Below are positions 16,816 to 25,131 of a stretch of 64,000 nucleotides of DNA, in pieces; the first letter of the stretch is position 1; the number at the start of each line of letters is the position of its first letter. Source of the DNA: Streptomyces sp. ML-6 (GTDB lineage Bacteria; Actinomycetota; Actinomycetes; Streptomycetales; Streptomycetaceae); assembly GCF_030116705.1 (NCBI RefSeq), contig NZ_JAOTIK010000004.1, positions 57,570 to 121,569 on the forward strand. Direction: 5' to 3'. A program made the translations under genes and the position numbers. A model generated the notes under the pieces. That model was not told the DNA's origin. It saw nothing but the letters and a program-made list of their open reading frames with translations, and ran no database searches.

Positions 16816-18192
16816 TCAGGCCAGTCCGTTGAGGCGCAGGAGCAGTTCCTTGACCTCGGTGGCGTGGTAGCGGTCCCGTTCCTGGCCCGGGTCGGAGCAC
16901 AGCAGCAGCGGCCCGTCCCGGTGGTCCTGGGGCAGCCGTCCGTGGCTGCCCCTGACGTGGGCCGGGTCGAGCGGCACCACGGTGAGCGGTGCGCGCATCC
17001 CGGCCTTCTTGCGCAGCAGGGTGAGTGCCGCCTTCGCCTTCACCGCCCTGTCGGCGGGGTCGAAGAAGAGTTCGGCCGGGTCGTAGCCCGGCTTGCGGTG
17101 GATCTCGACGCCGCGCGCGAAGTCGGGGGCGCGGGTGTCGTCGAGCCAGTAGTAGTAGGTGAACCAGGCGTCCGGTTCGGTGACGGCGACCAGTTCGCCC
17201 GCGTTGGGGTGGTCGATGCCGTAGGTGTGCTGCTGGGTGCGGTCCCAGATCTCGTCGATTCCCTCGGTGTGCTTGAGGACGTCGCGCACGCGCGGGATGT
17301 CGGCGGGGTCGGCGACGTACACGTGGGCGGCCTGGTGGTCGGCCACGGCGAACGCGCGGGAGGTGCAGGGGTCCAGGTATTCCATGCCGCGCTGGGTGGA
17401 GACGGACAGGAGTCCTTCGCGGCGCAGGGCGCGGTTGATGTCGACGGGGCGGGAGACGGGGCTGATGCCGTACTCGGCGAGGGCGACGACGGTGGTGCCG
17501 CGGTCGCGCAGGTCCGCCAGGAGGGGGGCGAGGGCGGTGTCGGCCTCGCGGGCGGCGCGCAGGGCCTGGGGGCTGTGGGGGCCGTGGCGCTGGAGGTCGT
17601 AGTCGAGGTGGGGCAGGTAGATGAAGGACAGGTCGGGGCGGCGGGTGGCGTCGATGTGGCGGGCGGCTTGGGCGATCCACCGGGTGGAGGCGATGGAGGC
17701 GGTGGGGCCCCAGTAGTGGAAGAGGGGGAACTCGCCCTGGAGGGCGGTGAGTTCGTCGCGCAGTGCGGCGGGTTTGGTGTAGCAGTCGGGGGATTTGCGG
17801 CCGTCGTAGTGGTAGACGGGGCGGGGGGTGAGGATGGTGTCGACGTCGGCGCCCATGGCCCACCACCAGCACAGGTAGGCGGTGGTGTGGGCGGGGTTCT
17901 TCCGGCGGGCGGCCTGCCAGACCTTCTCGCCGTGGACGAGGGCGTTGTGCTGGCGCCACATCATGACTTCGCCGTGGTCGCGGTGGTACCAGCCGTTGGC
18001 GACGGCGCCGTGGTCGCGGGGCAGCAGGCCGGTGGTGAGGGTGGCCTGGACGGTGGCGGTGACGGCGGGGAAGACGGTGTCGAGGCGGGCGGTGAAGCCT
18101 TCCTGGCCGATGGCGGCGAGGTGGGGCATCGCGCCCAGGAGGCGGGGGGTGAGGCCGACGGTGCACAGGACGGCGACCTGGCGGGTGGTCAT
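16816..18192 (-). CDS. eboF: EboF-like alkaline phosphatase/nucleotide pyrophosphatase family protein
   Basis: A 458-residue member of the nucleotide pyrophosphatase/phosphodiesterase branch of the alkaline phosphatase superfamily. It opens with VAVLCTVGLTPRLLGAMPHL and LDTVFPAVTATVQATLTTGL; the threonine of the latter segment is the usual nucleophile position. Late segments HLDYDLQRHGP, EYGISPV and VADHQAAHVYV contribute metal ligands in this fold. This family is part of the conserved ebo gene set, known from cyanobacteria and other phyla, where the complex is linked to movement of a metabolite precursor to the periplasm. It overlaps EboE by four bases, and no signal peptide is visible. Confidence 0.8.
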   Translation of the reverse strand: MTTRQVAVLCTVGLTPRLLGAMPHLAAIGQEGFTARLDTVFPAVTATVQATLTTGLLPRDHGAVANGWYHRDHGEVMMWRQHNALVHGEKVWQAARRKNPAHTTAYLCWWWAMGADVDTILTPRPVYHYDGRKSPDCYTKPAALRDELTALQGEFPLFHYWGPTASIASTRWIAQAARHIDATRRPDLSFIYLPHLDYDLQRHGPHSPQALRAAREADTALAPLLADLRDRGTTVVALAEYGISPVSRPVDINRALRREGLLSVSTQRGMEYLDPCTSRAFAVADHQAAHVYVADPADIPRVRDVLKHTEGIDEIWDRTQQHTYGIDHPNAGELVAVTEPDAWFTYYYWLDDTRAPDFARGVEIHRKPGYDPAELFFDPADRAVKAKAALTLLRKKAGMRAPLTVVPLDPAHVRGSHGRLPQDHRDGPLLLCSDPGQERDRYHATEVKELLLRLNGLA

Positions 18193-19370
18193 GGGGTGGC
18201 TCCGGGGTGCTCGGTGAGGCCGAGGCGGGTCAGTTCGCCGTGGGTCCATTCGAGTTCGGTGGCGATGCCGGCGGCGATGCCCGGGGCGCCGGTGGGGCGC
18301 AGTCCGGGGGGCAGGACGTCCCAGGTGTAGGTCTCGACCTCGACGTGGTCGGTGAGGGCGTGCGGTCCGCCGAGGGTGGCGCGCAGGGTTTCCTGGAGGG
18401 CGTCGCTGGTGTTGCGCAGGGGTGGTTCGGGCTGGTCGTGCAGGGGGACGTGGTAGTGGATGCGCCAGGGGGCGTGGCCGGGCAGGGCGCCGGCCAGGGC
18501 GGGGGCGAGGTCGTCGCAGCCGCGCAGGGTGCCGTCGGGGAGCTGTTCGCGGACCTGGTGCAGGAAGCGGGGTTCGGTGAAGGAGTGCAGGGCCCGGCGG
18601 GACTCGGGGTCGGCGGGGGTGTCGGCGACCAGGGCGGAGGATGCCTGGAGTTTGACGACGGGTACGCCTGCGGCGGTCAGGGCGGCGACGGCGTCGTGCG
18701 GGTCCTCGTGCTGGACGGCGAGGTGGCAGGCGTCCAGGCACAGGCCGATCCAGTCGTGGTCGGCGCCGGCGATGGCGTGGGCGGCCTGGGCGGTGGTCTC
18801 GGCGACGCAGCCGGGTTCGGGTTCCAGGCCGACGCGTATGGTGCGGCCGGTCTCGGCCTCGATCTGTTTGAGTCCGGCGGCCAGGTCGTCGAGGTGGCGG
18901 GCGGCGGTGGAGCGCTGCACGCCGGTCCAGGGGGTGCGCCAGGCCAGGGGCAGGGTGGAGATGGAGCCGCGGGCCGCGTCCTGGGGCAGCAGGGCGGCCA
19001 GGACGCGGGCGAGGTTGAGGGTGTAGGTGAGGCGGGAGGGTTCGGACCAGTCGGGGAAGTAGACGCCGCGTTTGACGACGGGGGTGTGGAAGCCGCGGTA
19101 GGGGAAGCCGTTGAGGGTGACGGTTTCCAGGCCGCGGGCGGTCAGGGTGCGGCGCAGTTTCTCGGTGTCGTCCGGGTGGGCGGCGAGGTGGTGGGCGACG
19201 TCGGCGGGGAGCCACAGGCCCAGGCCGACGAGGTCGGTGTCCAGGTGGCGGCGGACCTGTTCGGCGTGGCCGGTGAGCTGGGCCGTGATCCCGTCGAGGG
19301 TTTCCGCCGGGTACACGTTGGTGCAGTAGGCGAGGTGGATGGTGGTGGAGTCGGGGTGGTGCAGACGCAT
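18189..19370 (-). CDS. eboE: Metabolite traffic protein EboE (TIM barrel)
   Basis: A 393-residue sugar-phosphate-isomerase-like TIM barrel. The N-terminal IHLAYCTNVYPAETLDGI and the segments TVTLNGFPYRGFH and GLEPEPGCVAE, with GLCLDACHLAVQHEDP supplying a metal-binding Asp/His pair, match EboE proteins. It belongs to the ebo set and is coupled to EboF by an ATGA overlap. By analogy with xylose isomerase-like barrels it may bind a divalent metal and a phosphorylated polyol, but no reaction has been established for the family. The operon also encodes an inositol-phosphate synthase homologue, which makes a cyclitol phosphate a plausible ligand. That link is inference. Confidence 0.82.
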   Translation of the reverse strand: MRLHHPDSTTIHLAYCTNVYPAETLDGITAQLTGHAEQVRRHLDTDLVGLGLWLPADVAHHLAAHPDDTEKLRRTLTARGLETVTLNGFPYRGFHTPVVKRGVYFPDWSEPSRLTYTLNLARVLAALLPQDAARGSISTLPLAWRTPWTGVQRSTAARHLDDLAAGLKQIEAETGRTIRVGLEPEPGCVAETTAQAAHAIAGADHDWIGLCLDACHLAVQHEDPHDAVAALTAAGVPVVKLQASSALVADTPADPESRRALHSFTEPRFLHQVREQLPDGTLRGCDDLAPALAGALPGHAPWRIHYHVPLHDQPEPPLRNTSDALQETLRATLGGPHALTDHVEVETYTWDVLPPGLRPTGAPGIAAGIATELEWTHGELTRLGLTEHPGATP

Positions 19371-19382
19371 GATGAATCGCCC

Positions 19383-20240
19383 TCAGCTGCCGCCGCGGGC
19401 GATCGAGTTGCCGGCGTACAGCCCCGCGGCCTGTACATCGTTGTAACCGTCCAGGTCGAGCCTGCCCGACTGTCCGTAGAACGTGATCGGGTTGCGCCAC
19501 ATGACGCGGTCGACATCATCCTCGTCGAAACCGGCGTCGAGCATGGCCTGGGCGGTGGTCCTGGTGAGGAGGGGGTCGCTGTGTCCCCAGTCGGCCGCCG
19601 AGTTCACGAGCATGTGTTCCGTTCCGTACTTTTTGAGGATGGCGACCATCCGCTGCGGGGTCATCTTGGTGTCGGGGTAGACGGAGAAGCCCATCCAGCA
19701 GCCGGTGTCGATCACTTCGGTGACGGTGACCTCGTTGAGGTGGTCCAGGACGACGTGTGCGGGGTCGATGCCGGATTCCTCGATGACGGCCAGGGAGCGG
19801 GCGGTGCCGCCGGCCTTGTCGCGGTGGGGGGTGTGGACGAGGGCGGGCAGGGCGAATTCGACGGCCAGGGCGAGCTGGGCCCGGAAGGCGTGGTCCTCGG
19901 CGTCGGTCATGGTGTCGTAGCCGATCTCCCCGACCGCTACGACGGAGTCCTTGGCGAGGTAGCGCGGCAGCAGGTCGAGCACGGGGGTGCAGCGCGGGTC
20001 GTTGGCCTCCTTGGGGTTGAGGCCGATGGTGCAGTGGTGGCGGATGCCGAACTGGGCGGCGCGGTAGGGCTCCCAGCCGAGCAGGGCGTCGAAGTAGTCG
20101 GCGAAGCTGGCCGGGTGGGTGCGTGGCTGGCCGAGCCAGAAGGCCGGTTCCACCAGGGCGCGTACACCTGCGTCGTACATGGCCCGGTAGTCGTCGGTGG
20201 TCCGGGACGTCATGTGGATGTGCGGGTCGAATATGCGCAT
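19383..20240 (-). CDS. eboB: EboB-like TatD-family metal-dependent hydrolase
   Basis: A 285-residue amidohydrolase-fold protein. The N-terminal metal ligands are in FDPHIHMTSRT (residues 4-14). VVAVGEIGYDT carries the conserved Glu near residue 103, PALVHTPHRD a metal His near residue 133 and VVLDHLNE another near 160, consistent with the TatD family. The protein is a standard member of the ebo gene set. It is preceded by GGAGA and separated from EboA by 63 bp. Whether it acts as a nuclease, like some TatD proteins, or on a small molecule is not known; the context favours a small molecule. Confidence 0.85.
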   Translation of the reverse strand: MRIFDPHIHMTSRTTDDYRAMYDAGVRALVEPAFWLGQPRTHPASFADYFDALLGWEPYRAAQFGIRHHCTIGLNPKEANDPRCTPVLDLLPRYLAKDSVVAVGEIGYDTMTDAEDHAFRAQLALAVEFALPALVHTPHRDKAGGTARSLAVIEESGIDPAHVVLDHLNEVTVTEVIDTGCWMGFSVYPDTKMTPQRMVAILKKYGTEHMLVNSAADWGHSDPLLTRTTAQAMLDAGFDEDDVDRVMWRNPITFYGQSGRLDLDGYNDVQAAGLYAGNSIARGGS

Positions 20241-20303
20241 GGCCGGTCTCCGTCGGGTGGGTGGGGCCCGGTCCTGGGTGCGGGGCCGGGCGGGGGTGGT
20301 TTC

Positions 20304-20963
20304 TCAGCCGTCGTGGGTGGCGATCAGCCACAGGTCTGCGGGTACGGTGCGGCCGGCGGCGCGGCGTTCGGCGGCGAAGCCGGCGGCCATCCGGGCGAGT
20401 TCGGCGTCGCGTCGTTCGTGCAGTCCGGCGACTTTGGCCAGGGGGATGTTGGTGAACAGGCATTTCAGGACGGCCTGGCGCCAGCGGTACTGGTCGAGGT
20501 GGGCCTGTGCGTAGGGGCCGAGTGCGGCGGCGATCAGGCGGGTGTCGTTGGTGCGCAGGGCGTCGTCGGTGAGGTGGACGGCGTGGGGGCCCAGGGGCAG
20601 GAAGGGCAGGGCGTGCAGGACGCCGCGGCGTTCGGCCGCGTCGCCGTCGTGGTAGCGGCGGGTGACTTCCTGGGCCAGGGGTGTGGCGGGGAGGCCGAGT
20701 TGGGCGAGCAGGCGGGTGCGTACGGCGTCCTCGATGTGCCAGCCCGCCCAGCCGGGCAGGCGGGTGCGGCCGTAGGTGCGGCCGGCGGCGGGGAAGCGGG
20801 TGTCGAGGGCGGGCGGGCCCTGTTCGGTGACGGCCTGGAGGTCCTGGGCCAGGCGGGTGCGGTGTTCGTGGCCGAGGGCGGCGCTAAGTCCTTCGGCCAG
20901 GGCGCGCAGGGTCAGGGGGTGGTGCACGGTGGCGGGGGGCGGGGTGATCGTGGGTGCGGTCAT
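20304..20963 (-). CDS. eboA: EboA domain-containing protein
   Basis: A 219-residue protein matching EboA. The signature is a WHIEDAVRTRLLAQLGLP segment followed by a short HEAT-like set of helices (AAERRGVLHALPFLP, DALRTNDTRLIAAALGPYA) and the LDQYRWRQAVLKCLFTNIPLAKVAGLHER block that defines the family. The chemistry of EboA is unknown; it is thought to be part of the Ebo complex. The ATG at 20963 overlaps the stop of the upstream TIM-barrel gene (ATGA). Together with the adjacent EboB, E, F and C homologues, the identity is well supported. Confidence 0.82.
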   Translation of the reverse strand: MTAPTITPPPATVHHPLTLRALAEGLSAALGHEHRTRLAQDLQAVTEQGPPALDTRFPAAGRTYGRTRLPGWAGWHIEDAVRTRLLAQLGLPATPLAQEVTRRYHDGDAAERRGVLHALPFLPLGPHAVHLTDDALRTNDTRLIAAALGPYAQAHLDQYRWRQAVLKCLFTNIPLAKVAGLHERRDAELARMAAGFAAERRAAGRTVPADLWLIATHDG

Positions 20964-21847
20964 GCCGGTTCGGTCTCCTTCGGCCGGGCTGCGGTGCGCA
21001 GGAACTCGATGCTGTGGCGGGCGGTCGCGGTGGCGGCGTGGCTGTGCCGGGGCAGTTCGACGGAGACCAGTCCGCGGTATCCGGTGGTGGTCAGGGTGTG
21101 CAGGACCGGGGGGAAGTCGATCTCGCCCTGGCCGAAGGGGAGGTGTTCGTGGATGCCGCGCCGCATGTCCTCGATCTGGACGTGGGCGAGGCGGTCGGAT
21201 GCCAGTTCGATGCAGCGGGAGACGGTGTGGGGTTCCAGGCACTGGCAGTGGCCGATGTCCAGGGTGAGGCGGAAGCGGTCGGGGTGGCCCAGGGTGCGGT
21301 GGAGTCTGCGGTAGCCGGCGAGGTCGGCGACGAGCATGCCGGGTTCGGGTTCGAAGGCGAGGTCGATGCCGGTGGCGTCGGCGTGCGCGACGGTTTCGGC
21401 GCAGCCCTCGACGAGGTGGTGCCAGGCCTGTTCGGGGGTGGTGTCCGGGTCGGGGGTGCCGCTCCAGAAGTGGACGGCCTCGGCGCCGAGTTCGGCGGCG
21501 ATGCCGATGGCGCGGCGCAGCAGTCCGCGGCGCAGTTCGCGGCCTTCCGGTTCGGCGGACATCAGGGTGGGGCGGTGTTTGTGCCAGGGGTCCAGGAGGT
21601 AGCGGGCGCCGGTCTCGACGACGACGGCGAGGCCGGTGGCCTCCAGGGCGTGGCGGGTGCGGGTGATCTGCTGGGGCAGGTCGGGTGCGTAGGGGTCGAG
21701 GTGCTGGTGGTCCAGGGTGAGGGAGACGCCCTGGTAGCCGAGGTCGGCCAGGATGCGCAGGGCGTCGGGCAGGCGGTGGTCGGCGAAGCCGTTGGTGCCG
21801 TAGGCCAGGCGCAGGCCCTGGGGCGGGGCGGGGTGGCGGGGGCTCAT
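20960..21847 (-). CDS. Sugar phosphate isomerase/epimerase-like TIM barrel
   Basis: A 295-residue xylose-isomerase-like TIM barrel, distinct from EboE. Strands and metal ligands are visible in LRLAYGTNGFADHRL, VVVETGARYLLDPWHKH, DLAFEPEPGMLV, RLTLDIGHCQC (Asp and His) and HVQIEDMRRGIHEHLPFGQGEIDF. The last motif is typical of enzymes that isomerise or epimerise keto-sugars or inosose. Its start overlaps the UbiA gene (ATGA). Next to an inositol-3-phosphate synthase homologue, an inosose- or cyclitol-directed activity is a sensible working hypothesis; it is not proven by sequence. Confidence 0.82.
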   Translation of the reverse strand: MSPRHPAPPQGLRLAYGTNGFADHRLPDALRILADLGYQGVSLTLDHQHLDPYAPDLPQQITRTRHALEATGLAVVVETGARYLLDPWHKHRPTLMSAEPEGRELRRGLLRRAIGIAAELGAEAVHFWSGTPDPDTTPEQAWHHLVEGCAETVAHADATGIDLAFEPEPGMLVADLAGYRRLHRTLGHPDRFRLTLDIGHCQCLEPHTVSRCIELASDRLAHVQIEDMRRGIHEHLPFGQGEIDFPPVLHTLTTTGYRGLVSVELPRHSHAATATARHSIEFLRTAARPKETEPA

Positions 21848-22725
21848 GTCGGGGACACCTTCCGGGCGAGGCGGCCGGCCAGGGGCAGGGCGGCGACGAA
21901 CGGCAGGGCGAGCAGGGGTGCTCCGGTGCGGGCGATCAGGGCGGCCTGGAGGGGGAGCAGGGCGTGGATGCCGGTGGTGACGGCGGTGCGGACGCGGGGG
22001 GCGCAGGGGGTGCGGGCGGCGGCGCTCTGGGCGCGGGTGCAGGTGGCGGCGTAGGCGGCCAGGGCGGTGGCGGTGACCAGGGCGGGGTGTTTGGCGGCGG
22101 GCGGGGTGGTGAGGAGGCGGGCGGTGTTGGCGGTGGTGATGGCCGTGGTGGTGGCCAGGGAGAGTTTCGGTTCGCCGGGCGGTGCGCCGTCGGTCTCGTG
22201 GCGGCTGAGGCGGGTGAGTGCGTAGGTGTGTGCGGCGATGGTGGCGGCGGCCGGGAGGGCGGCGGGCAGGCGGCCGGGGGCGGTGGCGTGCAGGACGTCC
22301 AGGGCGCGGGCGGCGGCCATGGTGGCGGGGCCGAGCGGGGTGTGTTTGAGGCCGAGGTCGTAGGCCCAGACGGCGGCGGCCAGCGGCAGGGTGCGGTGCA
22401 GCAGGGTGCGGCGGCCGCCGGCGAGGGCGGCCAGGCCCAGGCCCGTGCCGGTGAGGGCGGTGGCGGTGGCCAGGGCGGCGCGGGGGGTGAGGCGGCCCGA
22501 GGGGATGGGGCGGTGGGGGCGTTCGGTGGCGTCCTGGGTGCGGTCGGCCCAGTCGTTGAGGGCCATGCCCGCCCAGTACAGGGTGACGGAGGAGGCGGCC
22601 AGGGCCGTGGTGCGCAGGGCGTTGGGGCGGCCGGCGGCCAGGGCCCCGGCGACGACGTCGCCGGGGACCGTGAGGGCGGCCGGGGCGCGGACCAGTTCCG
22701 CGTAGGCGGCCAGGGCGGTGTTCAC
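21844..22725 (-). CDS. eboC: UbiA-family prenyltransferase, EboC/SCO6762 type
   Basis: A 293-residue polytopic membrane protein of the UbiA superfamily. The first aspartate-rich motif is intact in NDWADRTQDATERPHRPIPSG near residues 60-80, and about seven to nine hydrophobic segments follow. The second Asp-rich motif, usually in the later loop, is not obvious; only LTRLSRHETDG is seen there, so activity as a prenyltransferase could be altered. Translation from GTG at 22725 overlaps the stop of the preceding gene (GTGA). EboC would provide the membrane component of the Ebo assembly and may lipidate the cyclitol-type precursor, which is inference. Confidence 0.85.
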   Translation of the reverse strand: MNTALAAYAELVRAPAALTVPGDVVAGALAAGRPNALRTTALAASSVTLYWAGMALNDWADRTQDATERPHRPIPSGRLTPRAALATATALTGTGLGLAALAGGRRTLLHRTLPLAAAVWAYDLGLKHTPLGPATMAAARALDVLHATAPGRLPAALPAAATIAAHTYALTRLSRHETDGAPPGEPKLSLATTTAITTANTARLLTTPPAAKHPALVTATALAAYAATCTRAQSAAARTPCAPRVRTAVTTGIHALLPLQAALIARTGAPLLALPFVAALPLAGRLARKVSPT

Positions 22726-23909
22726 CGGGGGCTGCCCGCGGTGGCCGGGACGGGGGCGGTGGCCCAGGCGGTCAGGGCCTCGTACTGGAGGGTGAGGTTG
22801 TGCTCGCGGGAGCCGGCCGGGTCCTTGAAGAAGAAGCCCAGGGCGGTCAGTGCGCCGCTCTCGCCGCGGCGGCGGCCGTGGGCGGCCAGCCGGGCCAGGT
22901 CCAGGACGAGCGGGGCGGCCAGGGCGGAGTCGCAGCCCTGCCAGGTGAACTGCATGGACATCCGTACGCCGAGGAAGCCCTCGAAGGAGATGTGGTCCCA
23001 GGCGGTCTTCCACTCCCCCATCTCGGGGACGTTGTCGATGTGGACCTGGCCCTGGACGGGGTGGCCGACGGTCTCCTCCAGGCTGCGCTGCTTGGACTCG
23101 GTCTTGCTGCGGGCGGCGGCGGGGTCCTGGAGGGTGGCGCCGTCGCCGCCGCCCAGGAGGTTGGTGCCCGACCAGGAGCGCAGGCGCAGGGCGCGCTGGG
23201 TGAACATCGGGGCCAGGGCGCTCTTGACGAGGGTCTCGCCGGTCTTGCCGTCGCGGCCGGCGTGCGGGACACCGCGCAGGCGGGCGAGTTGTTCCAGGGC
23301 GGGCAGCGAGGCGCCCGCGGAGGGGGTGAAGTTGACGTAGGCGCAGCCGGCGCGGAAGGCGGCGTAGGCGTACAGGGAGCTGGGCGGGAGCAGGCCGGTG
23401 CTGGTGGCGAGGGCGTTCTCGAGGTGGGTGAGGTCGAGGTGGGCGGGGTCGGGGTCGGGCAGGGGTTCGGTGGAGGAGACGTTGAGGACGACGACCTGTT
23501 CCAGGGCGTGCCGTTCGCGGAAGGAGACGATGTCGGCGGCCAGGCGTGCGGCGGTGGCGGCCTGGGTCTCGCCGGGGCGGGGGGATCCGTCGCGGATCTC
23601 GCGGTCGGCGGCTTCCAGGGCGTCGTGCACGGTGGCGGGGAGTGCGGGGGGCAGGACGCCTGCCGCGGCGAGTTGCCCGGCCCTCGCCGTCAGGGGGACG
23701 GACACGATGTCGTGTCCGGCGAACACGAGGTCGGCGAGGGCCGGGAGGGATGCGTCGCGGAAGGGGGGGAGGTCCGTGACGCATCCGTCCGGGGAGGCGT
23801 GGCCCGCGGCGATCGCGGCGGCGCCGGCGGTCGCGGCCGTGGCGACCGAGCCTCGTGCGCCGATCATCCAGACGCCGATGCGGGGTGAAGTTGCGGTCGT
23901 GGCTGGCAT
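22722..23909 (-). CDS. Inositol-3-phosphate synthase family protein
   Basis: A 395-residue protein of the myo-inositol-1-phosphate synthase family. The NAD-binding start GVWMIGARGSVATAATAGA, the VVLNVSSTEPLPDP segment, the LYAYAAFRAGCAYVNFTPSAGAS block and GKTGETLVKSALAPMFTQRAL, with the catalytic lysines, are all visible. HVQ-type GQVHIDNVPEMGEWKTAWDHISF follows. Canonical enzymes cyclise glucose-6-phosphate to inositol-3-phosphate. In the ebo sets I know of from other phyla, the sugar cyclase is a 3-dehydroquinate-synthase-like protein (EboD), which is absent here; this gene seems to take that place. AGGAGG ten bases upstream supports the start. Confidence 0.88.
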   Translation of the reverse strand: MPATTATSPRIGVWMIGARGSVATAATAGAAAIAAGHASPDGCVTDLPPFRDASLPALADLVFAGHDIVSVPLTARAGQLAAAGVLPPALPATVHDALEAADREIRDGSPRPGETQAATAARLAADIVSFRERHALEQVVVLNVSSTEPLPDPDPAHLDLTHLENALATSTGLLPPSSLYAYAAFRAGCAYVNFTPSAGASLPALEQLARLRGVPHAGRDGKTGETLVKSALAPMFTQRALRLRSWSGTNLLGGGDGATLQDPAAARSKTESKQRSLEETVGHPVQGQVHIDNVPEMGEWKTAWDHISFEGFLGVRMSMQFTWQGCDSALAAPLVLDLARLAAHGRRRGESGALTALGFFFKDPAGSREHNLTLQYEALTAWATAPVPATAGSPR

Positions 23910-23964
23910 GGTGGGCTGTGCCTCCTGAGTCGTACGGGGGGTGGGGCCGGCGGGGCCCGGGGGT

Positions 23965-24753
23965 CTAGAACTTGCCCAGGTCGGCCGGGTAGGGGTAGGT
24001 GTCGAAGGCCTGGTCGAGGCGGCGGGGGCTGCGGTGCAGCCACTTGCGGGTGATGCCGTGCACGGTGCGCCGGGGCAGGTGCTTGTTGTCGTTGGCGTCG
24101 GTGACCGGCTGTCCCAGGGACTGCAGTTCCCAGGCGGTGCCCGCGAGGCGGTTGATGTGTGTCCACCACTGCACGTCGATGTCCAGCAGCCGGAAGCCGG
24201 CCAGGAAGGGGTGCCAGCGGTGGTAGGCGTGGGTGAAGTCCGGCGGGGTGAAGTTCATCATGTGGACCTTGTTGCCGGCCGGGCGGCGCGGGTCGAACAG
24301 GACGCCCTGGCCGAAGAGCTGGAAGGCGCGGACCAGTCCGTGCGGGTCGTGGCGGTAGAACTCGCGGTAGACCTCGCGCTGGGCGTGGGACAGGAGGGCG
24401 AAGGCGTCGCGGTTGGGGCGGATGAGTTCCAGGTAGCTGCGCGGGTAGCGGCCGCCGGCGCGGGTGGCGGCCCAGGCGGAGTCGACCTTGGTGAAGTCGC
24501 CGAACGGCTTGCAGATGACGTCGACGGCCTCGACGAGGTCGGGGGTGGGGTTGTAGTAGAACCGCTCGTCGTACTCGTACCAGAACTCGTTGGCGCGGCG
24601 GTCGCCGACCATGCCCGGGACCTCGGGGAACCGGTGGGGCCGGCCGTGGGCGGTGGCCGGCAGGGTGCCGGCCACCGTCACCGCGGCCGCCGCCCCGGCG
24701 ATGCCGGCGGCGGCCCTGAGGACGCCCCGGCGGTCCATGGTGTTGTGCGGCAT
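23965..24753 (-). CDS. Tat-exported protein of unknown function, first gene of the ebo-type operon
   Basis: A 262-residue protein with a twin-arginine signal (DRRGVLRAAAGIAGAAAAVTVAG, positions 7-29) and likely cleavage after ATA or THA, so it should fold in the cytoplasm and act outside the membrane. The mature protein is aromatic-rich: FWYEYDERFYYNPTPD, FQLFGQGVLFDPRR, KVHMMNFTPPDFTHAYHRWHP and DIDVQWWTHINRLAG. I do not recognise the family. It lacks an obvious lipobox and membrane anchor. It begins the operon and follows GAAGGAG seven bases away. An exported protein fits a pathway that delivers a metabolite across the membrane. Confidence 0.75.
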   Translation of the reverse strand: MPHNTMDRRGVLRAAAGIAGAAAAVTVAGTLPATAHGRPHRFPEVPGMVGDRRANEFWYEYDERFYYNPTPDLVEAVDVICKPFGDFTKVDSAWAATRAGGRYPRSYLELIRPNRDAFALLSHAQREVYREFYRHDPHGLVRAFQLFGQGVLFDPRRPAGNKVHMMNFTPPDFTHAYHRWHPFLAGFRLLDIDVQWWTHINRLAGTAWELQSLGQPVTDANDNKHLPRRTVHGITRKWLHRSPRRLDQAFDTYPYPADLGKF

Positions 24754-24784
24754 CGGTGGGTCTCCTTCGTCGGTGGGCGGTGCA

Positions 24785-24905
24785 TCGGTGTGCAGTGCGT
24801 TGGTGTGCGGTGCGTTGGTGTGCGGTGTGCGTTGGTGTGCGGTGTGCGGTGTGCGTCGGTGTGCAGTGCGTTGGTGCGTGGGTGTGCATGGGTGTGCGGT
24901 GGTGC
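24785..24905 (-). repeat. GTGTGCGTTG-type repeats in the ebo operon leader
   Basis: About ten imperfect copies of the decamer-like unit GTGTGCGGTGCGTTG fill the predicted 5' leader between the SARP-box promoter and the first gene. It encodes nothing recognisable and may affect mRNA folding. Confidence 0.5.
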
Positions 24906-24909
24906 ACCG

Positions 24910-24941
24910 ATGCTCGCGGGGTGCGCTATGTGCGTCCTATA
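24910..24941 (-). promoter_or_regulatory. SARP-box promoter of the ebo-type operon
   Basis: Minus strand: heptamers TATAGGA and CATAGCG on an 11-bp period, then eight bases and GAGCAT. It is about 160 bp before the first gene. The divergent side of this 378-bp gap carries only a partial match (GATAGGG at 25014) before the membrane-protein gene. Confidence 0.55.
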
Positions 24942-25131
24942 ACCGCCCCGGCGGGGTGTACTGGCTGGTCACGGGGGTGCGGGCGGGGGTGGAAGCCGCC
25001 GTGATGCCCGGACGATAGGGCAACGGATTACGTTCCTCCGGAAAACGGCCGTACGTGGCGCCGGGCCGTTCTCCGGCCCCGTGTGCACGGGCCGGCAGCC
25101 GGTCACTGCCCCCACCAGTGAAGGAGACACT

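Noticed and set aside
22850..23888. Plus-strand frame opposite the inositol-phosphate synthase homologue
   Set aside because: Gly/Ala-rich shadow; the minus strand has intact NAD-binding and catalytic motifs.
25014..25045. Tenth SARP box upstream of the membrane-protein gene
   Set aside because: GATAGGG is present, but the second heptamer (GGATTAC) and the -10 position (GGAAAA) do not fit the consensus.
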